NCBI RefSeq assembly: GCF_003255815.1
Contig: NC_037689.1
Span: 25,469,154 to 25,533,153 of the forward strand
Length of the DNA: 64,000 bases
DNA from: Theropithecus gelada
Lineage: Eukaryota; Chordata; Mammalia; Primates; Cercopithecidae
Reading direction: 5' to 3'
The notes beneath the pieces are model-generated. The model was not told the DNA's origin. It ran no database searches and saw only the letters and a list, made by a program, of their open reading frames with translations. Of the stretch, positions 21,623 through 33,175 are shown piece after piece (within the stretch, counting starts at the first letter, position 1; the number at the start of each line of letters is the position of its first letter). A program made the position numbers and the translations under genes.

Positions 21623-22174
21623 TCTTTGGCATGGTGGGGTATGCAGTAGGAGAGCAGCGGTGGTGGTAGTGTCTCCATACGGACTCTCACAAAAAGTGGT
21701 GTGGGCGGATATTGGATGCCTACTTATTTAGGGGCATCTAAATTCCTGTGCTAAATTAGAAAATAGTGGCAGCTCTTGAAAGGAGTGATGGCGTGAAGGA
21801 GAGATACCTGGACCAACCATCACACAACCCTTATAAATAATTGATACCCTTGGTTTTGATGCCACGTCCTCTTCCATAGTTGTTGGTTGAAATGACACGT
21901 GATTCCCGGTGAGCTTTTCCAGATAAATTGCCCTGGAACTTCAGACTTTGTCGGGTAAATCGATGTGGAATTTCAGAATGGGCTGGAATGTCTAAGATGG
22001 GCATGTCCAATATTCAGCTCAGTGTGGGGAAACTGGTAGTGGCCAGGGCCGGTTGCAAGCTGACTTGTAGGGGTGACAGTTCACCTGAGAAACAAAAAGA
22101 CATGCAAGTCCTGGTTGATAAGGAGTGATTTCACAGACAAATAGTGACCGTGGAAGTCAATGTTGAAAAAACAA
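21623..22174. other. No recognised feature
   Basis: Single-copy-looking sequence. The small frame at 21928-22128 has no family resemblance. Confidence 0.4.
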
Positions 22175-23150
22175 ATAGATTCAGGGCATAAGGGTGCAGG
22201 TTTGTTACACGGATATATTGCCTAGTGGTGGGGATTGGCCTTCTATCCCCCAAACAGTGAACATAATACCAGATAGGTAATTTCTCAACCCTCGTCCACT
22301 CCCACCTTCCCCCTTTTAAAGGTGTCCAGTGTCTGTTATTCCATTCTATAGGTCCATGTGTACCCATTTCTTTTTTTTTTTTTTTTTTTTTTTGAGACGG
22401 AGTCTCGCGCTGTGTCACCCAGGCTGGAGTGCAGTGGCGCGATCTCGGCTCACTGCAAGCTCCGCCTCCCAGGTTCAGGCCATTCTCCTGCCTCAGCCTC
22501 CGAGTAGCTGGGACTACAGGCGCCCGCCACCACGCCCGGCTAGTTTTTTTGTATTTTTAGTAGAGACGGGGTTTCACCATGTTAGCCAGGATGGTCTCGA
22601 TCTCCTGACCTCGTGATCCGCCCGCCTCGGCCTCCCAAAGTGCTGGGATTACAGGCTTGAGCCACCGCGCCCGGCGTACCCATTTCTTTTAGCTCCCACT
22701 TATAAGTGAGAACATGTGGTATTTGATTTTCTGTTTCTAAGTTATCTCACTTAGGATATTGACCTGCAGCTCCATTTATGTTGCTGCAAAAGATATAGTT
22801 TCATTCTTTTTCATAGATGCATAGTACTCCTTGGTGTGTGTATACCACATTTTCTTCATCCAATGAACACTTAGATTCATTCCATGATTTTGCTATTGTG
22901 AATTGAGGTGCAATAAACATGTAAGTATAGGCATCTTTTTTGATAACTTATTTTCCTTTGCATAGATTATCATTAGTGGAGTTGCTGGGTCAAAGGAGTA
23001 GATCTATTTTTAGTTCTTTGGGAAATCTACATACTGTTTCCTACAGAGGTTGTACAATTTACTTCTTAGCAACAGTGTATAAGCGTTCCCTTCTCTCTGC
23101 ACTCTTGCTATAACATTCATCTGTTGTTTTTGGAAGTCAATGTTTTTCTA
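22175..23150 (-). mobile_element. L1 3' region, minus strand, split by AluY
   Basis: Antisense L1 3' end: 'gtttgttacacggatatatt' before the AluY, then 'ttataagtgagaacatgtgg', 'ccatttatgttgctgcaaaa' and 'attgtgaattgaggtgcaat' after it. No frame is intact. Confidence 0.85.
22370..22675 (-). mobile_element. Young AluY (cttgagcc variant), minus strand
   Basis: Near-consensus AluY inserted in the L1. The target duplication GTACCCATTTCTTTT is present on both sides. Confidence 0.95.
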
Positions 23151-24104
23151 CAAGACCTTCATATTGGCAATAAATAAAAGTGATACCTTGGAAGAGAGTC
23201 TATTTCTGGACAGCCAGAGAGGGAAATGGGAATGGTCAGCAAACATACTGGGATTATAAGAGAGCTTTGTTATTTTGGTCTGGCTTGAGTCCATAAATGG
23301 AGTAGCCTTTTAGTGGAACAAAATTTCCTCCATTATAATGGTAGTTGCCAGAGGCAATAACAGTGAAAGAGCCATTTAAAAAGTCAAAAACAGAGGAATC
23401 AGTTGACTAGAACCTTCAATGGCTTTGAGTCACTATGCCAGACAGCTCAATTATCTTATCTCTGCGGTGAAAAGCTGTCTTTTTCTTGTACTTACATCTC
23501 TTGAACAGAATCTCACATAAAACATACCCTAATTACACAGTCCCTATTAGACACTACACCAGGGACTGCTTGGCTTTGATGGTGCCCAGATTCTCTGAAG
23601 TCTGCAGAAATCCACTGCAGGCAGAGGCATTTGGGTGGACCATGTTCCCAAGATTATCACTTTGTAAAATATGGCTCTTGGGAGAGCAAATTTGCATGTA
23701 GGATGTTCTGAGGAACCAGTGTCGTACTGCCATCCTAAGGCTCCCTTATGGCAATGCCCGAGTTATGTGTAATTACAGCAGCCATGGGCCTAGAGCTTAA
23801 GCCTCCTGCTTCCATGGAACCAACGCATTCAAAGGTTGTAAGGCACCTTTGAGATTTTCTAGGCTGGCGACCTAGTCCTATGTAGGAGAAAGATGAAGTC
23901 TAACAAAGCCAAGTGATTTTCAGCCACACAATGTGTACCTTGATCTGGGGTCAGGTTATTCAGCCTTTTACTACACCAAGTTTTAGAATACAGTTTTTAT
24001 TAGGTGGGATTTAATTAATGTCACTGTTGTATAAAAGTAAAAGAAAATATGTTACAGATGTAAAATATATAGATTATATATGTATCTATACACATAAGAG
24101 AAAT
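23151..24104. other. No recognised feature
   Basis: About 0.95 kb without an identifiable repeat. The frame at 23486-23701 shows no known domain. Confidence 0.4.
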
Positions 24105-24460
24105 AGATGGACAGATGGATAGATAGACAGATGGATAACTAGAAGATAGAAAATTACACACATACATTCATAAATACATATATACATAGATAGATGATTG
24201 ACAGAGAGAACAATATAGGTAAATGTAGATAGATGATAGATGATAGAAAGATAGATAATAGGTAGATAGATGTTAGATGGAATAGATGACAGAGTAATGA
24301 TAGGTAGATAGAATAGATAGATAATGAATAGATGATAGAAAGATAGATAGACAATAATAGGTAGGCAGATAGATGATAGGTGGAATAGATAGATGATGGA
24401 TAGATGTATGGAATAGATGATAGATTATAGATGGAATGAACGGATAGATAGAATATAGTA
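24105..24460 (+). repeat. Second GATA/TAGA array
   Basis: About 350 bp of degenerate GATA, GATG and GAAT-containing units, same strand sense as the 17.8 kb array. The minus-strand frame across it is a repeat shadow. Confidence 0.9.
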
Positions 24461-24723
24461 ATAGAATGCATCTACCTGAAAATACACGAGAGAAGAAAAA
24501 GAGATTGAGAGTTTTTCCACTCTATAACTTTGCGGCAAAGAAAATAGCATTAATGAAAAAGCAAAGAATGAGAAAATAAAAAATTTTTATTCAGAACCAT
24601 CCTTCCAGCAAAAGAGAATGTAGGGCAAGCAAAATATTAAGCATTTTATACTCATTTGTGTAGGCCGTGGGAACTAGTACGAAAAGGTGGATGTTGCATG
24701 TTTCAGTACTTTTGTTGGTTTGT
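24461..24723. other. No recognised feature
   Basis: A-rich, single-copy-looking sequence between an array and an Alu. Confidence 0.4.
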
Positions 24724-25012
24724 TTTTGAGACAGACTCTCGCTCTGTTGCCCAGGTTGGAGTGCAATGGCGCTATCTCTGCTCACTGCAACCTCCGCCTC
24801 CTGGGTTCAAGCGATTCTCCTGTCTCAGTCTCCTGAGTAGCTGAGATTACAGGTGCACGCCGCCACGCCCAGCTAATTTTTTGTACTTCAGTTAAAGATG
24901 GGGTTTCACCGTGTTGCCCAGGCTAGTCTTGAACCCCTGAGCTCAGGCAATCCACCTGCCTCGGCCTCCCAAAGTGCTGAGATTATAGGTGTGAGCCACC
25001 ACGCCTGACCTC
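24724..25012 (-). mobile_element. Alu, minus strand
   Basis: Full Alu with a very short tail. The flanks share 'tcagtac.ttt', the likely duplication. Confidence 0.93.
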
Positions 25013-25243
25013 AGTACATTTTTAATATACACAGAGCTTTGCCACATTTTGGAGGGTTGCTTGCTATTGCAATTTCTGGATTTTTATTTTACTTTTTATG
25101 TTTGCGTCTCTCCCTTTTAGTTTGATGTAATGCAATTCAATATATTTTCCTACTAAAATAAAATCTCAGCCTCACTCCATTGCATAGGATGAAGCAGGCA
25201 TCACGCAGGACAAGCTCACTGGCTGGATTCAGACGCTTGAAGG

Positions 25244-25600
25244 AGGCCGGGCGTGGTGGCCCATGCCTGTAATCCCAGCACTTTGGGAGGCTGAGGTGGG
25301 CAGATCACTTGAGGTCAGGAGTTTGAGACCAGCCTGACTAACATGGTAAAACTCTGTCTCTACCAAAAAAAGCCCCAAAAAACAAAATACAAAAATTAAC
25401 TGAGTGTGATGGTGCGTGCCTGTAGTCCCAGCTACTCAGGAGGTTGAAGTGGGAGAATCCCTTGAACCTGGGAGGTGGAGGTTACAGTGAGCCGAGATCA
25501 CGCCACTGCACTCCAGACTGTGTGACAGAGACCCTGTCTCAAAAAACAAAACAAAACAAACAAAAAACAAAAACAAAAACAAAACAGAAAAACAAACCCA
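25244..25600 (+). mobile_element. Alu, plus strand, with (AAAAC)n-like tail
   Basis: Full Alu. Its tail has become a roughly 60-bp AAAAC/AAACA microsatellite. An extra 'aaaagccccaaaaaacaaaa' lies in the middle linker. Confidence 0.93.
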
Positions 25601-25788
25601 AAACAGACCCTTGAGAAGTGAGCATTCTGCAGTGCTCCATTTGGGAGCTGGCTGTTCTGCTTCTTCCTAACATCCCAAAGGACAAAGGATGGCCTGAGCT
25701 CCCGGGTACCCTGGGTTTCCCAGTGAGAATTCCAGGGGTGGTGAGAGAAATGCAAATTGTCTCTGTAGAGCAGCAGATCCCAGAGCTT

Positions 25789-26086
25789 TTTTTTTTTTTT
25801 TTTTGAGACGAAGTCTCGCTCTGTCACCTAGGCTGGAGTGCAGTGGCCGGATCTCAGCTCACTGCAAGCTCCGCCTCCCGGGTTTATGCCATTCTCCTGC
25901 CTCAGCCTCCCAAGTAGCTGGGACTACAGGCGCCCACCACCTCGCCCGGCTAGTTTTTTGTATTTTTTAGTAGAGACGGGGTTTCACCGTGTTAGCCAGG
26001 ATGGTCTCGATCTCCTGACCTTGTGATCCGCCCGTCTCGGCCTCCCAAAGTGCTGGGATTACAGGCTTGAGCCACCACGCCCGGCC
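25789..26086 (-). mobile_element. Young AluY (cttgagcc variant), minus strand
   Basis: Near-consensus AluY. AGATCCCAGAGCTT is duplicated exactly on its two sides. Confidence 0.95.
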
Positions 26087-26658
26087 AAGATCCCAGAGCT
26101 TAAAGGCTTCTCTCTGTTCACAGATTGCTGCATGGGGATGAGAGGAAATAGAGGGTGAACAGATCTCCTGCTACTGCACAGGCCACTTTTGATTTCCCAG
26201 CTGGTGTTTGAAGGCTGTGCAAGGTGTTGGGTTGCAGCATGATGGAGACTCAGATCATTGTGAATCCATGACTGTGTGGCCGTTTGCATCACCTCAGCCT
26301 TACTGCAGATACTAACCTTCATTTCCCTCTCCAGCTATGCATTGGTTTTCTGCATACCACTTGGAATTTATGTTGACTCTGAGTCATCCGACTCTCACAT
26401 GAGAAAGAACCAAATAATGACCTGTTATTTTAAAAGAATGTATCTGCATATGGCTTCTTGTCTGCTGAATGTTACATTAGGCCTTTATATTGAGTTTCAA
26501 ATAAACCCCTGAATTAATTCTGCAGGCAAAGGCATTGATGTTAGCACCGTTTCATCACTTGAATGCATGTCATAACAGCATTTTAATGTGCTTACAGCAA
26601 GGAGGATGAGACCATATCAAGGATGCACTTGGTCGTTATTAAGGTTAAAAACACCAAG
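26087..26658. other. No recognised feature
   Basis: Mixed-composition sequence. Frames at 26059-26322 (minus) and 26276-26512 (plus) overlap each other and show no family. Confidence 0.4.
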
Positions 26659-26985
26659 ATAGCTGGGTGCGGTGGCTCACACCTGTAATCCCAGCACTTT
26701 GGGAGGCCGAGATGGGTGGATCACTTGAGTCCAGGAGTTTGAGACTAGCCTGGCCAACATGGCGAAACACTGTCTCTACAAAAAATACAAAAATTAGCCA
26801 GGTGTGGTGGTGCATGCCTGTGGTCCCATACTCAAGAGACTAAGGTGGGTGGATCTCTGGAGCCGGGGAAGTCAAGGCTGCAGTAAGTGGAGATCGTGCC
26901 ACTGCACTCCAGCCTGGTTGACTGAGCGAGACTCTGTCTCAAAAAAAAAAAAAAAAAAAAAAGAAAGAAAGAAAAGAAAAAAAGA
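26659..26985 (+). mobile_element. Alu, plus strand
   Basis: Full Alu with an A tail that grades into AAAG units. Confidence 0.95.
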
Positions 26986-27545
26986 AATGTACAATAGATT
27001 ATTGTAAACTACAGTCACTTGCTGATCTATTGAACACTATGTCTTTTTTCTTTTATCGAAGTGTATATTTGCAAAGTGGGAGGATTTTTTGAGCCCAGGA
27101 GCTCGAGACCAGCCTGGGCAACCTAGTGAGACCCTGTCTCTACAAAAAAAAGAAAAGCCAGCCTGGTATGGTGGCACACACCTGTAGTCCTAGCTACTGG
27201 GGAGGCTGAGGTAGGAGGATTACTCGAGTCCAGAAGTTCAAGGTTACTGTGAGCGATGATCACACCACTGTACTCCAGTCTGGCAACACAGCAGAATCCT
27301 GTCTCCAAAAAATAAAACAAAAAACCTGGTATTTGTACCCATTAATCAAACTATTTTTATCTCCCTTCTCTGCCCCCTTCCCAGCCTCTGGTAGCCACCA
27401 ATCTACTCTCTGTCTCCATGAGATCCAGGTTTTAAGCTCCCACCTGTGAGTGAGAACACGCAGTATTTTTCTTCTGTGCCTGGCTTATTTCACTTAACAT
27501 AATGACCTCCAGCTCCATCCATCAGGCCTCCTTTGTCACGGAGGA
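26986..27545 (-). mobile_element. L1 fragment, minus strand, split by an Alu
   Basis: Antisense L1 3' UTR pieces at 26986-27073 ('ttgctgatctattgaacact') and 27331-27545 ('cccacctgtgagtgagaaca', 'aatgacctccagctcc'). Confidence 0.75.
27074..27330 (+). mobile_element. Alu, plus strand, 5'-truncated
   Basis: Begins at 'aaagtgggaggattttttga', so about 45 bp of the Alu head are missing. Otherwise a diverged full Alu. Confidence 0.9.
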
Positions 27546-28415
27546 TTTATTTTAGGAAACTTGCAATTGTGAGTTCTTTCTCTACCTCTTTGAGATGCAA
27601 ATCTTCTCCCAAATTTTCTTCTAGCCTCTTGCTAGTTTTGCAACCCAGGAATGTCTTTCTCAAGACCTCAGAGCCATCCCTTTAAAATGTAATTATTGAA
27701 GATGATACATCTGTCTCTCAGTCTTTGCAGAAGGGCAGGTTCCTAGTTTTGAAAAATTCCAATAAGCCAACACAGAGCTTTACTGCATTTCCTAACCTCT
27801 TCCTTATGTCTCCAGTTCCTTCTCAGCATCTCATCCCAGCACTTAAAAACTCCAGCCTTTTGTTTCAACGAAGTTAAGCTCCTTCTCTCTTCCGTATTGC
27901 AGTAGTCCTGACTGAGGCCTTCCTTGAAGGGTTAACTTGTCTGGTGCAATGTTTTCTTTGACAATGTCCAGATCAAAGGATCCCACAGAAACACTGAGTA
28001 TGATTTTCGCCTGAGAAAGGGAGGGTGAGAAGATAGATTGGGAGGCAGCTGTGTAGGCAGGGGACTTGGCTACTCCCTAAAGCTCTCCCAGTCTCACCTG
28101 TGAGTGGAGTGCATAGGCAGCAGTTCTTCTCCCCCGAGGCTGGGGGATGGAATCAGTTAGACTATTGAGGGCATCTGGAAGGGCAGCTGCCTCAGGATTA
28201 GTCCTCAGGGTACGGTGGCCAATGGGTTTCTTTTGATCGACTGTTGACAATGTGTTTGTTGAATGGCAGCCTGCACTAGGCGAAGCTGAAGCCACAGAAG
28301 ACACCGCAGTAGGAAAACTAGCATGAGCCGCTGCCCCAAGGAACCTCAAAGCGCAGGCAGAGGACCAGCCATCCCAGCCGCACAGGTAAAGTGTGTCACC
28401 TGTCAGGTGGGCTTG
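27546..28415. other. No recognised feature
   Basis: Single-copy-looking sequence that becomes more G+C-rich near 28.1-28.4 kb, including 'cacaggtaaagtg' at about 28380, a splice-donor-like string. No supporting acceptor or known exon could be named. Confidence 0.4.
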
Positions 28416-29345
28416 GGGTGAGTGGGGGTGTGTGTGTGTGCGCCAAGGGGTGTATGTATGCGTGTGAGCACATGTGAGTGTGACGGCTAGTGTGACTGCA
28501 TGTGAGGGAGTGTGAACAAGCGTGCAAAAGTGTGTGCAAGTGTGTATGCATATGAGAATATGTGTTTGTGGATGAGTGCATTTGAAAGCCCGTGTGTGTG
28601 TGTGATCATGAGGGTTAGTGACCAAATGCGCAAGATATGTGAGTGTGCATGGAACACTGTCAGTGTGTGTGTGGCAAGTGTGTAGGTGTGTAAGGACAGG
28701 CAGAAGTGTGTCAGTGTTGTGATGATGGGAGTGTGAATGAGTGTATGAGTGTGCAGAAAGGTATGGAGTGAATGTGCATGGAAGTGTGTGTGTAAACTAT
28801 GAAGTCATGTAATGTGTCAGCGTGTGAGTGTGCAGTGCATGTGTGTGGGAGGGTGAGCGTGTGAGTTAGTGTGACTGCTTGTGGGTGTGTTCATGACTGT
28901 GTGCCAATGGGTCTGAGTGTGAGAGTGTGGAAAAGTGTGTGGGTAGTGTGACAGTGTGTGTAGTGTGACATTGTGTGGCTGTGTGTCAGTGTTTATGAAT
29001 GACAGCATGTGGAAGTATGCATGTGTATGTGTGAGTGTTGAGTATGTGTGAGTGTATAAGTGAGAGTGTGCATGTGTGAGGCTGAGTGTGTGAGTGTAAC
29101 CGTATGAGGGTGTGAATATGTGTAAGTGTATGCGTGTGCATGTGATGGTGTAAGTGTAGGGTTGTGATGCATGAGTGTGAGTGTGGGTGTGTTTTTCAGT
29201 GTATGACTGTGTATGTGTATTGTGTGTGGACCTGAGTGTGCTAGTGTGCAAGGGCAAGTGTAAAGGGCATGAGAATGCAAGTGTGTGTGTACATGAATGA
29301 GTGGGAGTGTGTGCATGGGAGTGAGTGCATGTGCCTGTGTGAGTG
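28416..29345 (+). repeat. Long degenerate TGTG/GTGAGTGTG-rich tract
   Basis: About 930 bp dominated by TG dinucleotides in phrases such as 'gtgtgagtgtg', 'gtgtgcatg' and 'gtgtgtaagtg'. There is no fixed period and scarcely any long pure (TG)n run. Minus-strand frames rich in H, T and S are artefacts of this composition. The tract is potentially Z-DNA forming. Confidence 0.85.
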
Positions 29346-30235
29346 CACTCTCAAAAGCGTGGACGGGCGCAAGCCTCCCCCTCTGACTCCTGTTCCCTGC
29401 TGAAATAATCTTCCCCACCTCCTTCCCTGCCACCCCCACAGTGTACCCCATAAGAGCGCTGGCTTTCCTTCTCAGCACTCTGCCTTCTCCCCATTTCAGG
29501 CATCCCTGCACACCCGTTCCGTACAAGAAGGATGTACCTCTTCTCTGCATCCGTGGCTCCTGCACTCCAGGGGTAGCTCCCCACAGCTGGTCCACAGACC
29601 AATTGTCGCCCGGAGAGATGAGAGGGCTTACAACAGTGGGGACAGCTGGTGCCAGCCCCTAACCCTACTAAACTTCCATCGAGACCCTTACAGGGCTTTC
29701 CACTGGGAAACGTTGGGGAAAACCCAGGAACATTCAGAAGTGCAGCGACACCATGTCTTGGATGGCTTCGGAAGGATGCCGTTTATCCCGGGAGGCAGGA
29801 TTGGGTGCTAGAAGTCTGGGCAGGGGGCTGTTTGAATAGCTGAGGTGAGAAAGTGGGGGGAAAAGTGACATAGCAGGTAAAATACAAGGTAAAATAAAGC
29901 ATAGCCATCTGAAGAAACAATGTTGGACTATACTGGGCAGATGTAAAGACTATTCTGTGTGGGCAGTCATGTTATCTACCATGCCTCCCATTATAAATTC
30001 ATATTTTCTTAGAATGTTATTATTCTAACGTACATTTAACTATTTCCAAGCACAGAATTCGGTGGCATTTAGTACACAGCATGCATAATATTGTACAACC
30101 ATCATGTCCATCTAGTCCCTGAACGTTTTTATCACCCTCAAAAAAGAATATCACCCCCATATTCATCAAGCAAAAGTTAATTACTAAAAAAAAAAGACAG
30201 GCATCAGAATTTTGAGCCCTAGTCCATACTTTTTG
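29346..30235. other. No recognised feature
   Basis: A G+C-richer first part (29346-29850) is followed by AT-rich sequence. No repeat family or exon was identified. Overlapping 65-85 codon frames on both strands argue against coding. Confidence 0.4.
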
Positions 30236-30543
30236 TTTTGTTTGTTTTTTGTTTTTTATTTTTTGAGACAGAGTGTCGCTCTCTCATCCAGGCTGGGGTG
30301 CAGTGGCGCGATCTTGGCTCACTCCAACCTCCACCTCCCGGGTTCAAGCGATTCTTGTGCCTCAGCCTCCTGAGTAGCTGGGACTACAGGCGCCCACCAC
30401 CATCCGGCTAATTTTTGTATTTTCAGTGGATATGGGGTTTTATCATGTTAACTAGGCTGTTCTTGAACTCCTGATCTGAGGTGATCCACCCGCCTCAGCC
30501 TCCCAAAGTGCTAAGATTACAGGCATGAGCTACCACACCCGGC
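30236..30543 (-). mobile_element. Alu, minus strand
   Basis: Full Alu with a 'tgttttgtttgtttt' tail. Confidence 0.95.
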
Positions 30544-31079
30544 CCACTCTTATTTTTGAAAAGCAATTCTTTATTTCATTTATTTTAAAAGGATCCTTTC
30601 TCTTCCCTCTGTTATGGTGATTTTTTTTGTGTGGCTTAAATAGTAAATTGAACCCACTAGATGGCACCAAACACTAGCATTAAAAAAAAAACTTAACTCA
30701 GAAATCAGTGATTTTTGACACATTCTAGTGTTCTTTCTTAGACCTTCATGTGAGGTTTAGCTGGGGGGTGAAAATGCATGAATGGCAATGTTTTTGCAAT
30801 GGAAGGAGCTATCTGGTGCAGAGAACTCATCTATGTAATTATTATTGCATCATAGGTCAACCAGGTGTTCTTAGAATGTGAGAAAAATACAATTTCCCCA
30901 TCATTTCCAGGTGAGGTCAACCAAAGGTGAGTGAAACTGGCTCAGTCACCTGCTTGGGGCACTTCCAACGTAAATGCTGCAGGCTCCCAGAGAAGAAAAT
31001 CAAATACACAGGGATAATGAGACTGTGCAAATTAAAAAAAAATTCATAATCATAGTGGAATAGCTTAATTTTTTTTTTA
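30544..31079. other. No recognised feature
   Basis: AT-rich unique-looking sequence with short A and T runs. Confidence 0.4.
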
Positions 31080-31385
31080 CAATGGAGGTATCTCTGTCTG
31101 AGCTATTATGAATAAAAATGCATGGTATCAGTGAACACATCTTTGTCTACAGGCTATTTCTATTTTTTTTTTCTGGTTACATGTTTAGGTTCATATGCTG
31201 CACTGTTTTTCAAAAGTTGTTTCACTTTGCACCTGAGAATGTAGGAGGGTTGTAGCTGCTTTATATTCATTGCTTGTTATTGTCAAGCTTGAAAATGTTA
31301 TTTGTGCTCGTGGTCACGCGTCTTTAATTTGCATTGCTCTGATCACTGATAATGGTGGGGATCTTTGTTTATATACCTATTGGCT

Positions 31386-31387
<2 letters not shown>

Positions 31388-31421
<34 letters not shown>
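31388..31421 (+). repeat. (TG)n microsatellite
   Basis: Seventeen or so uninterrupted TG units inside the L1 relic. Confidence 0.95.
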
Positions 31422-31423
<2 letters not shown>

Positions 31424-31694
31424 TATTGTTCTGTGAAGTATTTGTTCATATACTTTGTATATTTTGTCAGTAGTCTATTGGGTTGCTTGTCTTTTGTAAT
31501 CGAGTTGTTTATATATTCTGAATATATAATAAATATATTTTATGTAATATTTTCTCCCAGTGTGTGGCTTATCTTTTCTTTTATTAATGATGTTGTTTGA
31601 AGAGAATTTTGAATTTTGATAAAGTCCACTTCATCAATTTTTAAAAATATTATGGTTCATGCTTTTTGTGTCCTATCTAAACAATCTTTTCTTT

Positions 31695-31927
31695 TCTTTT
31701 TTTTTTTGGCAACCTCCACCTCCCGGGTTCAAGCAATTCTCCTGCCTCAGCCTCCCGAGGAGCTGGGATTAGGCTAAATTTTTTTTTTTTTTTTTTGCAT
31801 TATTTTTGTAGAGACGGGGTTTCATCATTGTTTGCCAGGCTATTCTCAAACTCCTGACCTCAAGTAATCTGCCCGCCTCAGCCTCCCAGATTGCTGGGAT
31901 TACAGGCATGAGCCACCACTGAGCCCT
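31695..31927 (-). mobile_element. Alu, minus strand, internally deleted
   Basis: The right-arm tail segment is missing (T run goes directly to 'ggcaacctccacc'). 'CTAAACAATCTTTTC' is duplicated on both sides. Confidence 0.9.
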
Positions 31928-32635
31928 AAACAATCTTTTCTATACCAAATTCAAGAAGAGTTGTTCATGTGTTTTCAGCTAGATGCTTAATAGTTCGGCT
32001 TTTTCATTTAGGCCTATGATACATTTTGATACAACCTTCTAAATAGTGTGAAAAAAGGGTATTTTTTTTAACTCCTAAAAGAATACTCAGTTATCCTTAC
32101 ACCATTTCTTGAAAAGCTTATTCTTTCCACATTGAGTCAATTGACCATGGATGTGTGGTTCTATTTTATACCATTGTTTTCCCTGTCTGTCCTACTGCCT
32201 GTGACACATGATATTGATACTGTTGCCTTCTAGTAAGTCTTGAACTTAAGAAGCATATGTGCTCTAATTTTGTTGTTCTTTATCTAAATTACTTTGCTAT
32301 TCTCGGTCCTTGGCATTTGCAGGTAAATTTTGGAGTTAGCTTGTCAATATAAAAAAAATCCTAATGAAACACTGATTGGTATTTTGTTGAATCAGTAGAT
32401 CAAGTAAGAGGAAATTATCACCTTAACAATGCCAATACTTTCAAATAATAAAGATGATATATCTGTCTATGTATTGGTCTTCATAAATTTCTCTCATCAA
32501 CATATATATTTAAAAAATTTCAGTGTTCAGGTGTTGCATAGATTTGCTAAATCTGTCTCTCAGTACTACTTGCTATTGTAAATGACATTTAACATAATTT
32601 GTTTTCCAACTTTTTGTTACTAGTATAATTTAACT

Positions 32636-32937
32636 TTTTTTTTTTTTTGAGATGGAGTCTTGCTCAACATGTTGCCCAGGCTGGAGTGCAGTGGTGCGAT
32701 CTCGGCTCACTGCAAGCTCCGCCTCCCAGGTTCACGCCATTCTCCTGCCTCAGCCTCCCAAGTAGCTGGGATTACAGGCGCCTGCCACCATGCCCGGCTA
32801 ATTTTTTGTAGTTTTAGTAGAGACGGAGTTTTTTCACCATGTTAGCCAGAATGGTCTCCATCTCCTGACCTCGTGATCTGCCTGCCTCGGCCTCCCAAAG
32901 CACTGGGATTACAGGCGTGAGCCACCATGCCTGGCCT
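32636..32937 (-). mobile_element. Alu, minus strand
   Basis: Full Alu with a 4-bp insertion in the first arm ('agttttttcacc'). The flanks share 'tataatttaa / taatttaa', the likely target site. Confidence 0.95.
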
Positions 32938-33085
32938 AATTTAATTTTTAAAATGAGCAATGTATTCTGTGACCTTCTAAATCCACTTATTATTCTGGTA
33001 GCTTTTCTGCAGATACTAGACAATTTTCTACTTGCAAGATCATGTCATTATGAATACAAATATTTTACTTCATTCCAATACATGC

Positions 33086-33175
33086 CCTTCCTTCCTTCCT
33101 TCCTTCCTTCCTTCCTTCCTTCCTTCCTTCCTTCCTTCCTTCCTTCCTTCCTTCCTTCCTTCCTTCCTTCCTTCC
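33086..33175 (+). repeat. (CCTT)n microsatellite
   Basis: About 22 perfect CCTT units, a long pure tetranucleotide likely to be highly polymorphic. It interrupts the L1 relic. Lys/Glu/Arg/Gly and Leu/Pro/Ser/Phe frames here are artefacts. Confidence 0.97.

Larger units (their letters stand above)
31080..33085 (-). mobile_element. L1M ORF2-region relic, minus strand, interrupted twice
   Basis: Antisense L1M sequence: 'tttgcattgctctgatcac', 'gttgtttatatattctgaat', 'acattttgatacaacctt', 'ttggcatttgcaggtaaa' and 'gaccttctaaatccactta' occur in L1 antisense order. Two Alus and a (TG)n tract lie inside. The many stops leave no usable ORF2. Confidence 0.75.

Noticed and set aside
28077..29595. Minus-strand frames of 182, 146 and 200 codons rich in His and Thr
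   Set aside because: They are translations of the TG-rich tract and its flanks, with no domain and low complexity.
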